From the NCBI GenBank assembly GCA_003282945.1, contig QBYG01000007.1, positions 1 to 64,000 of the forward strand: a stretch of 64,000 nt of DNA. Direction: 5' to 3'. Below the pieces are notes generated by a model, which saw nothing but the letters and a program-made list of their open reading frames with translations, had not been told where the DNA came from and ran no database searches. Source of the stretch: Pelagibacteraceae bacterium AG-325-E23 (GTDB lineage Bacteria; Pseudomonadota; Alphaproteobacteria; Pelagibacterales; Pelagibacteraceae). Every line of letters begins with the position of its first letter. The first letter of the stretch is position 1. Positions 11,707 to 20,885 of this stretch are shown here, piece after piece. A program made the position numbers and the translations under genes.

Positions 11707-12642
11707 ATGAACAATCTAAAGAAAATAGGTTTGACTGCATTAGGTACTGCCTTAGTTGCATCTTCAGCAAATGCTGCAGATATTACTATGTCAGCAACTA
11801 GCAAAATAACTTACACAGGTGCTGAAAACGGTGACGTTGGTAACACTTGGTCTATGTCAGACTCAATCTCTTTCTCTACAACTGGAGAAATGGACAATGG
11901 TTTCACAATAACTCATGGTATTGAGTTAGATGGACCAGCGATTGATGCTAACAGTATCGCAATAAATACTGGTGATATGGGAACATTAACATTTGTTGGT
12001 GGTGGAACTACTGGAGTAATTACTCAGTGGGATGATTTAACTCCAACAGCTAACGAAGAAGCACACGCAGCTGGACCATACAATGGAACTCCTTCTAGTG
12101 TACATGGTGGTGGAGCTCAAACTCATAACTTATTCATTTATGACTACACAATAACTGATGGTGTTGAGCTTAAAGCTTCGTATGCACCTTCAGGTCTTTC
12201 TGGAGCTGTAGAAGGTTCAACTGAATACGGTATAAAATATACTGGTATTGACGGTTTAACTGTTTACGCTGCTATGGGTGAAAACAATGATGCGGCAGCA
12301 GGAGTTGATAACACAAACTTCGCAGCAATTTATGCAGCAGGAGCTATGACAGTTGGTTTCCAAACTAACGATGTAGACCATGCAACAGCTAGTTCAGACA
12401 GAGACGCAACTATGATTGGTATCTCTTACGCGGTAAGTGATGATCTATCTGTATCATTGAACACATCTACAGTTTCGCACGAAAGTTCAACTAAAGATGA
12501 CCAAGAAGCAACTGGTGTTTCATTCTCATACACATCTGGTGGAATGACTGTATCTGGTTCTTACGGTACAATGGATAACGTAGCTGGAACAAGCACTGTT
12601 GATAATAATGCATACGAAATGAATGTAGCATTTGCATTCTAA
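11707..12642 (+). CDS. Outer-membrane porin (general porin type)
   Basis: Signal peptide MNNLKKIGLTALGTALVASSANAA, beta-strand-rich sequence, C-terminal aromatic (NVAFAF). Confidence 0.88.
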   Translation: MNNLKKIGLTALGTALVASSANAADITMSATSKITYTGAENGDVGNTWSMSDSISFSTTGEMDNGFTITHGIELDGPAIDANSIAINTGDMGTLTFVGGGTTGVITQWDDLTPTANEEAHAAGPYNGTPSSVHGGGAQTHNLFIYDYTITDGVELKASYAPSGLSGAVEGSTEYGIKYTGIDGLTVYAAMGENNDAAAGVDNTNFAAIYAAGAMTVGFQTNDVDHATASSDRDATMIGISYAVSDDLSVSLNTSTVSHESSTKDDQEATGVSFSYTSGGMTVSGSYGTMDNVAGTSTVDNNAYEMNVAFAF

Positions 12643-12664
12643 TTGTATTGTTTAAATACTATAT

Positions 12665-12696
12665 AAAAGGGCCCCTTTTTAGGGGCCTTTTTTTTT
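12665..12696. terminator. Intrinsic terminator, probably bidirectional, between porin and ThiE/TenI-like gene
   Basis: AAAAGGGCCCC-TTTTTA-GGGGCCTTTT stem (one bulged G) followed by a T run; A tract on the other side. Confidence 0.9.
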
Positions 12697-13224
12697 GTTT
12701 TCAAAATAAGAAATACCCGCAATACCTTCAGCTTTTGTTAACTTAATTAACTTTTCATTCTTTTGTGAAATTCCCCCAAGAGCTACAATTGGGTTCTTTG
12801 AAAATTTTGAGACTAACTTAAACTTATTAATACCTAAGAAGTTTTTATTTTCCTTAAATATTGATGATAAAAAAATTAAATCTATTTTTTGAATTTCCTT
12901 TAACCTAATTTCTTTTAGGTTATGAGCGGAACCCAAAAGTACAAAATTTTTTTTTAATTTATAACTTAGATGTTTAAAGCTAGAATTAAATGAAGGAATA
13001 TATGCTCCATCTAGACTTAATTTAATTGATAACTTTAAATTATTAGAGATTAAAAACTTGAATTTTTTCTTTCTACAATAGTTTTTTAAGTTAAGTATTT
13101 CTTTTAAATCATAATTTTTTTTATAATTTCTATATATAATTGTGGTATTTTTACTCTGTTTATCCAAGTTTCTTTTGTTAAATTTATCTATAAGGTAATA
13201 CTTTTTAAGAAATTTTTTATGCAT
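12679..13224 (-). CDS. Thiamine phosphate synthase/TenI family protein
   Basis: KYYLIDKFN N-terminus, LDGAYIPS, LGSAHNLKEI, PIVALGGISQKN..KAEGIAGISYF. Confidence 0.8.
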   Translation of the reverse strand: MHKKFLKKYYLIDKFNKRNLDKQSKNTTIIYRNYKKNYDLKEILNLKNYCRKKKFKFLISNNLKLSIKLSLDGAYIPSFNSSFKHLSYKLKKNFVLLGSAHNLKEIRLKEIQKIDLIFLSSIFKENKNFLGINKFKLVSKFSKNPIVALGGISQKNEKLIKLTKAEGIAGISYFENKKKGP

Positions 13225-13881
13225 CAGACTGTTGAAAATCTATTATCTATTCAATCTTCAATCAAATCAAAATTACTTGAATTAAATGAAAAAAATAAAA
13301 TTCCCAAAATAATAGCGGTATCCAAAACTTTTAAAATTGATCATATTTTACCACTTATCGAATATGGCCATCTAGACTATGGTGAAAATAAAGTTCAAGA
13401 AGCTATTGAAAAATGGACAGATATCAAAAAACAAAATGAAAAAATAAAACTTCATTTAATTGGAAAACTACAAACCAATAAAGTTAAATTTGCAGTCAAA
13501 ATTTTTGATTATATACATTCTTTAGATAGTGAGAAATTGGCAAAAAAAATTGCGGAAGAACAAAAAAAACAGAATTTAAGACCCAAAATCTTTATTCAAA
13601 TAAATCTTGGAGAAGAGAGTCAAAAATCTGGAATAATGAAGGAGAATTTATTAGATTTCTATAATTTTTCTAAAGATTTAGGACTTAATATAATTGGAAC
13701 TATGTGCATTCCACCCTTCGAAGAAGATTCCTTAAAATTCTTTTCAAAAATGAGTGAATTAAATAAATTAATTAATTTAACAGAGCTTAGTATGGGGATG
13801 TCTTCAGATTATCTTAATGCAATAGAGTTTGAATCAACTTTTTTGAGAATTGGATCAAATATCTTTGGAAAAAGAGGTTAG
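13219..13881 (+). CDS. YggS family pyridoxal phosphate homeostasis protein
   Basis: IIAVSKTF, DYGENKVQEAIEKW, HLIGKLQTNKVKFAV, ELSMGMSSDYLNAIEFEST.LRIGSNIFGKR. Confidence 0.95.
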   Translation: MHQTVENLLSIQSSIKSKLLELNEKNKIPKIIAVSKTFKIDHILPLIEYGHLDYGENKVQEAIEKWTDIKKQNEKIKLHLIGKLQTNKVKFAVKIFDYIHSLDSEKLAKKIAEEQKKQNLRPKIFIQINLGEESQKSGIMKENLLDFYNFSKDLGLNIIGTMCIPPFEEDSLKFFSKMSELNKLINLTELSMGMSSDYLNAIEFESTFLRIGSNIFGKRG

Positions 13882-14372
13882 CTTATTTTTATTTTAGTTT
13901 TTTTATTTATCAATTTAGCTAGAATTAAAAAATCTTTTTTTTGAAGTGCCACACATCCTGATGTAGGCTTAAAATTTTTAGTTAAATGTATAAAAATTGC
14001 ACTGCCTTTTGCTATTTTTGGTTTTTTTGAATTATAATTTATTGGAATAATAAAATCATATTTACTATCTTTCCTAAATAATCTTTCATATCTAATCTTT
14101 TTATCAATTTTAATTAATTTATTATAATATTTTTTATTCTCAGCATCATCGCACCATCCCATATCATTTTTAATAGGAATACATTTTAATTTTGTTAAAG
14201 GTTTAATGTTTCGATCTTTTCTATAATACAAATTTCCCAAAGAAAATGTTCCAATTGGAGTTTTTTTGTCTCCTTCAACCTTTTTTTTTGTTATTCCCCT
14301 CAAACCAATTGCACATCTAAAAATAAAATCGTCAAATACAAGTGTTGCTTTATCTTTTAAAATAATTGTCAT
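13878..14372 (-). CDS. L,D-transpeptidase (YkuD-type) family protein
   Basis: KKTPIGTFSLG, GSAIFIHLTKNFKPTSGCVAL catalytic HX..SxGC motif. Confidence 0.85.
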   Translation of the reverse strand: MTIILKDKATLVFDDFIFRCAIGLRGITKKKVEGDKKTPIGTFSLGNLYYRKDRNIKPLTKLKCIPIKNDMGWCDDAENKKYYNKLIKIDKKIRYERLFRKDSKYDFIIPINYNSKKPKIAKGSAIFIHLTKNFKPTSGCVALQKKDFLILAKLINKKTKIKIS

Positions 14373-14386
14373 ATTCTATACTATAT

Positions 14387-14941
14387 ATGAATAATCAAAC
14401 TTTGGTAATCTATGATTTTAAAATTTTATACCAGATATTAACTGAAATAGATGAGCATATCAGTTTTAACTTAATCAATATAAAAAAAATTTCTGAATTA
14501 AATCTAAAAAATGAAAATAACTATTTAATAATTTCAAATAAAAAATTAAAAGGCTTTGAAGATCAAATAATTATAAATCATTATCCAATCGATATTACTA
14601 AATTAATTGAGAGTATTAATATTAAGTTTTTAAAAAAAAAATATAACCAACAATCTGAAATAGATCTTGGACTTTACAAATTAAATTTAAATTCAAGAAA
14701 AATTTTTAATAAAGTTAAAAGTTTAGATTTAACTGAAAGAGAATCTAATATTATAATTTTTTTAAATAATTCAAAAAAACCAGTTAAAATTAGTAAATTA
14801 CAAACTGAAGTGTGGGGTCATAATTCAAAACTCGAAACGCATACGGTGGAAACTCATATCTATAGGTTGAGAAAAAAAATTAATGATATTTTCAGTGATA
14901 GTAATTTTATAAAAAGTTCAAAATTAGGCTATACTATTTAG
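14387..14941 (+). CDS. OmpR-type winged-helix regulator with degenerate receiver domain (ATG start; ORF track extends to 14366)
   Basis: C-terminal LTERESNIIIFL..LQTEVWGHNSKLETHTVETHIYRLRKKI; N-terminus receiver-like but lacks an evident phospho-Asp. Confidence 0.8.
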   Translation: MNNQTLVIYDFKILYQILTEIDEHISFNLINIKKISELNLKNENNYLIISNKKLKGFEDQIIINHYPIDITKLIESINIKFLKKKYNQQSEIDLGLYKLNLNSRKIFNKVKSLDLTERESNIIIFLNNSKKPVKISKLQTEVWGHNSKLETHTVETHIYRLRKKINDIFSDSNFIKSSKLGYTI

Positions 14942-17040
14942 TGAAATCAAATGAGTTAAAAATTCAGGAAAAACTCGCCTTAGCTATTGAAAATCACAAT
15001 AATAAAAAATTTCAATTAGCAGAAAAATTATACAAAGAAATATTAATTTTAAATAAAGATCATGTGGAGGCAAATTATCAATTGGGTACATTATATTCGC
15101 AATTACAAAATTTCAAAATTGCTAAACCGTTTCTAACAAAAGCAGACAAATTAAGTCCAAATAATCCAAATATAAACCTTCACATTGGGAATCTATTATT
15201 GAGTACAGGAGATCCAGCAGAAGCGGTAAATTATTATGAAAAAGCGATTCAAGTACAACCTAATTTTACACTAGCATATTTTAATAAAGGTATAACTTTA
15301 TATAATCAAAAAAAATACCATGATGCTGTAAAGTGTTTTGAAAAAGTTGTTGAAATTGAACCAAATAACATTAACGGTTACAATGTTCTTGGAACTATTT
15401 TTCAAGAGACTGGAGAATTTCAAAAATCTTTATCTTATTTAAAAAAATCTCTAGATATTGCTCCTAACAATTTATTTGTTGTCAATACAGTTTTAAATTT
15501 ACTAAAATCTATTCAATTATCTAATTTATCTGAGAGTAATAGTTCTGATTTGACAGAGTTATTCCTATTTTTATTTAAAAAGAATACAATTGATCATGAT
15601 CTACTATTTAATAATGCTAAAAATCTCATTTTTTTTGAAGAATCTAAAAATGAAGTTGAGCAACTTATAGATACAAATGTATCATTATTAAATAATAATT
15701 TAGTAAAAAAAGCTCTAAAAGAAGAACTTTTTCTTCTTATTTTACAAAAAGCATTATTTAGAGATAAATTTTTAGAAAAATTTTTATGTCATATAAGAAA
15801 AGAATTTCTTTTTTTAATCAAAAATCAAAATAGAAATGAAAGTTTAATAAAAGAGTTTGTAGATTTTATAATTTCTTTTGCTGAACAATCGTTTTTAAAT
15901 GAATATCTATTTTTCCAAACTGATGAAGAAATCAAAATAATCAATGACTTAAAAATCCAAATTGAAAATGATAAAAATATCAATGAATTGGATATTTCAA
16001 TACTGGCGTGTTATTTACCCTTAAGCAGCTCTAAAATAATTATCAATAAATTATTAAATTATACTTCAAAAAATAATTTGTTTAATGACCTTTTACAAAT
16101 GCAGATAAAAGATCTTTTGAAGGAAGATGAACTGAAAAATAATATCAATTCTTTCGATGATATATCTGATGTTATTTCAATAAAAGTGAGAGAGCAATAT
16201 GAGGAAAATCCATATCCTAGATGGAGATATGCAGACATAGTACCAAAAAATAAGTTTTTAACTATTTTAAATAATAATATAAAACCGAACAAAATCATTT
16301 CAAAAGATGACAATCCTATAAAAGATGTACTAATTGCTGGTTGCGGCACAGGACAGCAGATAGTAAGCAAAACCTCATACGAGAATTCAAGAATTCTAGC
16401 CGTAGACTTAAGTCTTTCAAGTTTAGCATTTGCAAAACGTAAAATGCAGGAATTAAATCACAGTAATATTGAATTTCTACATGGTGATATACTTAATTTA
16501 AAAAATCTAAATAGAAAATTTAGTGTGATCGAGTGTGTTGGGGTACTTCATCATTTAAAAGATCCTGAAGAGGGACTTAAGATATTATTGAGTATATTAG
16601 AGCCGAATGGTTACTTAAAGCTTGGCCTATATAGTGAGTTTGCAAGAAAACATATAGTTGAAACTAGAGAATTTATAAAAAAACAAAATATTGAGAGTAG
16701 TATTTCAAATATAAGACGTATTAGAGAAATTATTAAAAACGATAAAAAAAATATATCATTTCAAAAAATTAATTATAATTATGATTTCTATTCAACATCT
16801 AACGTCAGAGATTTAATTTTTCATGTACAAGAGCACCGTTATACTTTGCCACAAATTACAAAGTTACTCAGAAAATATAATTTAAAATTTTTAGGTTTTA
16901 CAAATTCATCAAATAAAAAGGAATATTCTAAACATTTCCCTAATGATTTAACATGTACATCACTTGAAAATTGGCATAGTTTTGAAATAAATAATCCAGA
17001 TATATTTAAGCAAATGTATCAATTTTGGGTAAAAAAATAA
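14941..17040 (+). CDS. TPR-repeat protein with C-terminal class I SAM methyltransferase domain (GTG start)
   Basis: Multiple TPRs (AEKLYKEILILNKDHVEANYQLGTLY, PNFTLAYFNKGITLYNQKKYHDAVKCFEKV); methyltransferase motif DVLIAGCGTGQQI. Confidence 0.88.
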   Translation: MKSNELKIQEKLALAIENHNNKKFQLAEKLYKEILILNKDHVEANYQLGTLYSQLQNFKIAKPFLTKADKLSPNNPNINLHIGNLLLSTGDPAEAVNYYEKAIQVQPNFTLAYFNKGITLYNQKKYHDAVKCFEKVVEIEPNNINGYNVLGTIFQETGEFQKSLSYLKKSLDIAPNNLFVVNTVLNLLKSIQLSNLSESNSSDLTELFLFLFKKNTIDHDLLFNNAKNLIFFEESKNEVEQLIDTNVSLLNNNLVKKALKEELFLLILQKALFRDKFLEKFLCHIRKEFLFLIKNQNRNESLIKEFVDFIISFAEQSFLNEYLFFQTDEEIKIINDLKIQIENDKNINELDISILACYLPLSSSKIIINKLLNYTSKNNLFNDLLQMQIKDLLKEDELKNNINSFDDISDVISIKVREQYEENPYPRWRYADIVPKNKFLTILNNNIKPNKIISKDDNPIKDVLIAGCGTGQQIVSKTSYENSRILAVDLSLSSLAFAKRKMQELNHSNIEFLHGDILNLKNLNRKFSVIECVGVLHHLKDPEEGLKILLSILEPNGYLKLGLYSEFARKHIVETREFIKKQNIESSISNIRRIREIIKNDKKNISFQKINYNYDFYSTSNVRDLIFHVQEHRYTLPQITKLLRKYNLKFLGFTNSSNKKEYSKHFPNDLTCTSLENWHSFEINNPDIFKQMYQFWVKK

Positions 17041-17148
17041 ATGACTAAGAGGAAAAACTTTGTTGCTAAAGATTTATTTACAAAAAAATATAAACCGAGA
17101 ATTGTTAAACCTAAAAAAGGCAAAGGAAGTTTTAAAAGAAAAAAATAA
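17041..17148 (+). CDS. Short ORF (35 aa), ArfA-like ribosome-rescue candidate: MTKRKNFVAKDLFTKKYKPRIVKPKKGKGSFKRKK
   Basis: Not in ORF track (below length cut-off). ATG directly follows the stop at 17038-17040; KPRIVKPKKGKGSFKRK resembles ArfA RQRVEKNKKGKGSYMRK. Confidence 0.7.
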   Translation: MTKRKNFVAKDLFTKKYKPRIVKPKKGKGSFKRKK

Positions 17149-17169
17149 AATAATTAACTTTTAATTATT

Positions 17170-18471
17170 ATGAGCAAAATTTTAAAAAATTCTTTATTTT
17201 TAATTATTTCATTCGCAATTTTTACTTATACATTCATTAAATCAAAACATAATTTGTTTCACGATTATTATCTCTCTTATTATGTAATTAGTTTATTTTT
17301 TTTTGTTTTTGGATTGATTTTTTTTTTATTAAAAGGTGAAACAAAAAATAAAATTATATTATTTTTTTTTTCAATAATATTTTCATTTTATTTAATTGAA
17401 GGTATGATTACATATAATTATTTCAATAAATTTTCCAATAAAGTTGAACAATCAAATTTTTACGATAAAAGAAGCCCTTCTGAGGCATACAAAGCCTATA
17501 AAATAAAATATAATAATTTAAGATATAGAATTATCCCACAGCAATTTTGGAAAAATAACAGCATTGACATCATGCCATTATCTACAATTTCAAATAGCTT
17601 AATATTTAATTGTAATGAAAATGGTTATTATACAATGTGGAATAGTGATTTATATGGTTTCAATAATCCGAAAAGCGTATGGAATGATATTGACAATGAA
17701 AAGATTCTTTTGTTGGGAGATTCATTCACTGCAGGAGAATGTGTGAATGAAGAAGACAACATTGCTGGCAACTTAAGAATAAACTTTGACAAAAAAGTAA
17801 TAAATTTAGGAGTAGGAGGTAATGGACCATTGAGTAACTATGCTATTTTAAAAGAGTATTTTCATAAAACAAATTCAAAACATGTTTTTTGGTTTCATTA
17901 TGAAGGAAATGATTTTGAAGATTTAAAAAAAGAGTTAGATAATAAAATACTTAAACAATACTACTTGAGTGATGATTTTAGTCAATACATAGTAAATAAA
18001 CAAAATGAAATAGATAAATTTTTAATAAATTTCTTATCTAATTACGAAAAAAAAATTGCAAATCAATCCTTAAACATCGATTTTGATTGGGGAAGATTTT
18101 TAAAATTGTATAGCTTGAGAGAATTGACTATTCACTCTATTTTTAAAAAACCTCACAAAATTAAAAAAGAATTCTTCGAAATAATACTTAAGAGTAAAAA
18201 ATATGTGGAAAAAAATGACTCAAAATTTTACTTTGTTTATTTGCCTCAATTTCATAGATACTCGTCATATTACAGTTTTCAGAACAAAGAAAATTATGAA
18301 ATAATAATTAAATTTTTACAATCTAATGACATAGAATATATAGATATTAACAAAAAGGTCTTTAAAAATCTTAAAAACCCTTTAGATCTTTTCCCATTTC
18401 AGTCAGCTGGCCATTACAATGAAAAAGGATACAATCTTGTGGCAAAAGCTATTGCTGATTTTTTAAAATAA
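17170..18471 (+). CDS. SGNH/GDSL hydrolase-like membrane protein
   Basis: N-terminal TM segments; GDSFTAGE block I, GVGGNGP, C-terminal DLFPFQSAGHYNEKGY (D..H) motif. Confidence 0.8.
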   Translation: MSKILKNSLFLIISFAIFTYTFIKSKHNLFHDYYLSYYVISLFFFVFGLIFFLLKGETKNKIILFFFSIIFSFYLIEGMITYNYFNKFSNKVEQSNFYDKRSPSEAYKAYKIKYNNLRYRIIPQQFWKNNSIDIMPLSTISNSLIFNCNENGYYTMWNSDLYGFNNPKSVWNDIDNEKILLLGDSFTAGECVNEEDNIAGNLRINFDKKVINLGVGGNGPLSNYAILKEYFHKTNSKHVFWFHYEGNDFEDLKKELDNKILKQYYLSDDFSQYIVNKQNEIDKFLINFLSNYEKKIANQSLNIDFDWGRFLKLYSLRELTIHSIFKKPHKIKKEFFEIILKSKKYVEKNDSKFYFVYLPQFHRYSSYYSFQNKENYEIIIKFLQSNDIEYIDINKKVFKNLKNPLDLFPFQSAGHYNEKGYNLVAKAIADFLK

Positions 18472-18484
18472 TGATTTTATTATC

Positions 18485-19414
18485 TTAAATTCTTGCACCT
18501 ATTTGCTGAATTACTTTTGAAGACATTTCTGTCCCTTTATCCAAACTATCTTTTAAAGACATGTTGTTTACGTGTCCATGAAGAAATCCAGCTGCAAAAA
18601 GATCACCCGCACCAGTTAAATCAACAATTTTAAGACCTTCTTTTATTCCACATTCAGCAACTTCATCTCCATTAATGGCTACAGCACCTTTTTCACCTCT
18701 TGTTAAAACAATAACTTTTCCTAGTGATTTCGAAAAGTTTATAACTTCATCAAAAGATTTTGCATCTATAAGAGACATTATCTCTTGCTCATTGGCAAAA
18801 GTTATATCTAATTTATTTTTAACTAATTCTAAAAAATGAGGTTTATGTCTATCAACACAGAACTGATCTGATAATGACATTGCAACTTTGTTTGCACTTT
18901 GAATTGCTTTTTCGAAAGCTTTTTTAGGTTCTCCTTCATCCCAAAGATAACCTTCTAGAAGTATTATTTCACTTTGTTTAATTGCATCCGAACTTACATC
19001 ATTTTCGTTTATTTTTCCGGCAGTTCCTAAAAATGTACACATTGTTCTCTCCGAGTCAGGCGTAACTAATATTAAACATGTTCCGGTAGGTAGTTCTTCT
19101 TTTTTCTTTGAATAAAAATATTTAACATTCTCTTGCTTTAGACCATCTTCATATTTTCCACCAAGGTCGTCATCATTCACTTTACCAATAAATCCAACTT
19201 CGTTCCCTAACTGAGATAAACCAACTATTGAGTTAGCAACCGATCCACCTGAAACAGTTTTTTCTATTTTCAGATTAGATAGTAAATCTTTAAATTCTTT
19301 TTCATCAAAAATTAATTTCATAGTACTTTTTGTTAAATTATTTGTAGTGATAAAATCATCTTCAACTTTGCAAATCACATCTACTATTGCATTTCCTATT
19401 CCTAGTATTTTCAT
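18485..19414 (-). CDS. PfkB family carbohydrate kinase, adenosine kinase-like
   Basis: VSGGSVANSIVGLSQLG, DLTGAGDLFAAGFLHG. Confidence 0.92.
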   Translation of the reverse strand: MKILGIGNAIVDVICKVEDDFITTNNLTKSTMKLIFDEKEFKDLLSNLKIEKTVSGGSVANSIVGLSQLGNEVGFIGKVNDDDLGGKYEDGLKQENVKYFYSKKKEELPTGTCLILVTPDSERTMCTFLGTAGKINENDVSSDAIKQSEIILLEGYLWDEGEPKKAFEKAIQSANKVAMSLSDQFCVDRHKPHFLELVKNKLDITFANEQEIMSLIDAKSFDEVINFSKSLGKVIVLTRGEKGAVAINGDEVAECGIKEGLKIVDLTGAGDLFAAGFLHGHVNNMSLKDSLDKGTEMSSKVIQQIGARI

Positions 19415-19417
19415 TAT

Positions 19418-20071
19418 TTATGCTTTCTTGGTTATAAGTGGTTTTTTTCTGTTAGGATAACAAGTGGTACAGATTTTACAAGATAAACCATAGCATTCTC
19501 TTGCCTTACAGTATTCTCTTCCATAATAAATTATTTGAAGGTGCAATTTATTCCAATACTTTTTAGGAAAAAGTCTTTTAAGATCTTCTTCCGTTTGAAC
19601 GACATTTTTTCCATTAGTTAAGCCCCATCTTTGCGCTAGCCTGTGTATATGAGTGTCTACTGGAAAAGCGGCATATCCAAATCCTTGAGACATGACTACA
19701 CTGGCTGTTTTATGCCCAACGCCTGGTAATTCCTCAAGCTCTTCAAACGTTTTAGGAACCTTACCGTTGTATTTTTCAACTAAAGTTTTTGATAAATTAT
19801 AAACACTTTTTGCTTTAATTCTAAAAATACCAATACTTCGTATTAGTTTTTCAATTTTTTTTCTTCCCAACTTAACAAAGTGTTCAGGCTTATTATATTT
19901 TGGATATATATTTTTAGTAACATTGTTAACATTTACGTCTGTACACTGTGCAGATAAAAGAACAGAAACTAGTAAAGTAAAAATATTTCTGTGTTTAAGA
20001 GGAATTGGAGTTTTTGGGTATATTTTATTTAAAGTTCGAAGAACAATTTTTGCCCTCTGCTCCTCACTCAT
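19418..20071 (-). CDS. nth: Endonuclease III
   Basis: HhH LEELPGVGHKTASVVMSQGFG, VDTHIHRLAQRWGL, C-terminal 4Fe-4S cysteines CKAREC..CKICTTC. Confidence 0.97.
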   Translation of the reverse strand: MSEEQRAKIVLRTLNKIYPKTPIPLKHRNIFTLLVSVLLSAQCTDVNVNNVTKNIYPKYNKPEHFVKLGRKKIEKLIRSIGIFRIKAKSVYNLSKTLVEKYNGKVPKTFEELEELPGVGHKTASVVMSQGFGYAAFPVDTHIHRLAQRWGLTNGKNVVQTEEDLKRLFPKKYWNKLHLQIIYYGREYCKARECYGLSCKICTTCYPNRKKPLITKKA

Positions 20072-20844
20072 TTAAAATTTAAAACATCACGCATCGAATA
20101 TAAACCTGGTTTTTTTTTCATTAACCATTTTCCAGCTGTCAAAGCTCCTTCACTGTATAAAGCCCTGTCAAATGCTTCATGATTTAGTGTAATAATTTCT
20201 TTTCCACTTGAAAATTTAACTTCATGTTCACCAACAGTTTTGCCTTTTCGTATTGAGTTAAAATTTATTTTTCTTCCATAAGGAAAACTTTTTTTATTAA
20301 GATATTTTTTTCCAAATAAATTATAAAAATCTTTATTTTTGCCAACAGCAATTCCTTTACCCAACATTAACGCTGTTCCAGATGGATAGTCTATTTTATG
20401 TTTATGATGAACCTCATATACTTTACTTAAAAAATTATTTCCTAATGATTTAGATGCTATTTCAGTTAAATACATTAATAAATTTATACCTAAACTCATG
20501 TTGCCAGCCTTCAATATTGGGATTTTTTTTGAAAATTTTTTAATAAGACTTTCCTCTTTTTTGGTAAATCCAGTTGTACCAATAACAACTCTTTTTTTAA
20601 GCTTTGATGCAATTTTAAGAATTTCAAAAGTACAATTAGGAACAGTAAAATCTATAATTAAATCAACATTTTTGAAGGAATTTTCATTATTTAAACTAGG
20701 CTTAATTCCAGAAATTTTTTTTTTTATTAATCTATTTTCTGTAAGTGTTGTTAGTTTAAAATTTTTATCAACTCTAGAAGATTTTACCAGTTGTTGGCCC
20801 ATTCGTCCCATGCAACCAGATATCGCTAAATTTACTTTGCCCAT
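20068..20844 (-). CDS. dapB: 4-hydroxy-tetrahydrodipicolinate reductase
   Basis: GCMGRMGQQLV, VVIGTTGFTKKEE, EVHHKHKIDYPSGTAL. Confidence 0.96.
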   Translation of the reverse strand: MGKVNLAISGCMGRMGQQLVKSSRVDKNFKLTTLTENRLIKKKISGIKPSLNNENSFKNVDLIIDFTVPNCTFEILKIASKLKKRVVIGTTGFTKKEESLIKKFSKKIPILKAGNMSLGINLLMYLTEIASKSLGNNFLSKVYEVHHKHKIDYPSGTALMLGKGIAVGKNKDFYNLFGKKYLNKKSFPYGRKINFNSIRKGKTVGEHEVKFSSGKEIITLNHEAFDRALYSEGALTAGKWLMKKKPGLYSMRDVLNFK

Positions 20845-20885
20845 TAAATTATTTTAATATATTTTTTCAATAATATACAACAATT

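Noticed and set aside
20498-20857. 119-aa plus-strand ORF opposite dapB
   Set aside because: Fully antisense to dapB; hydrophobic composition is explained by complementing Lys/Asn-rich codons.
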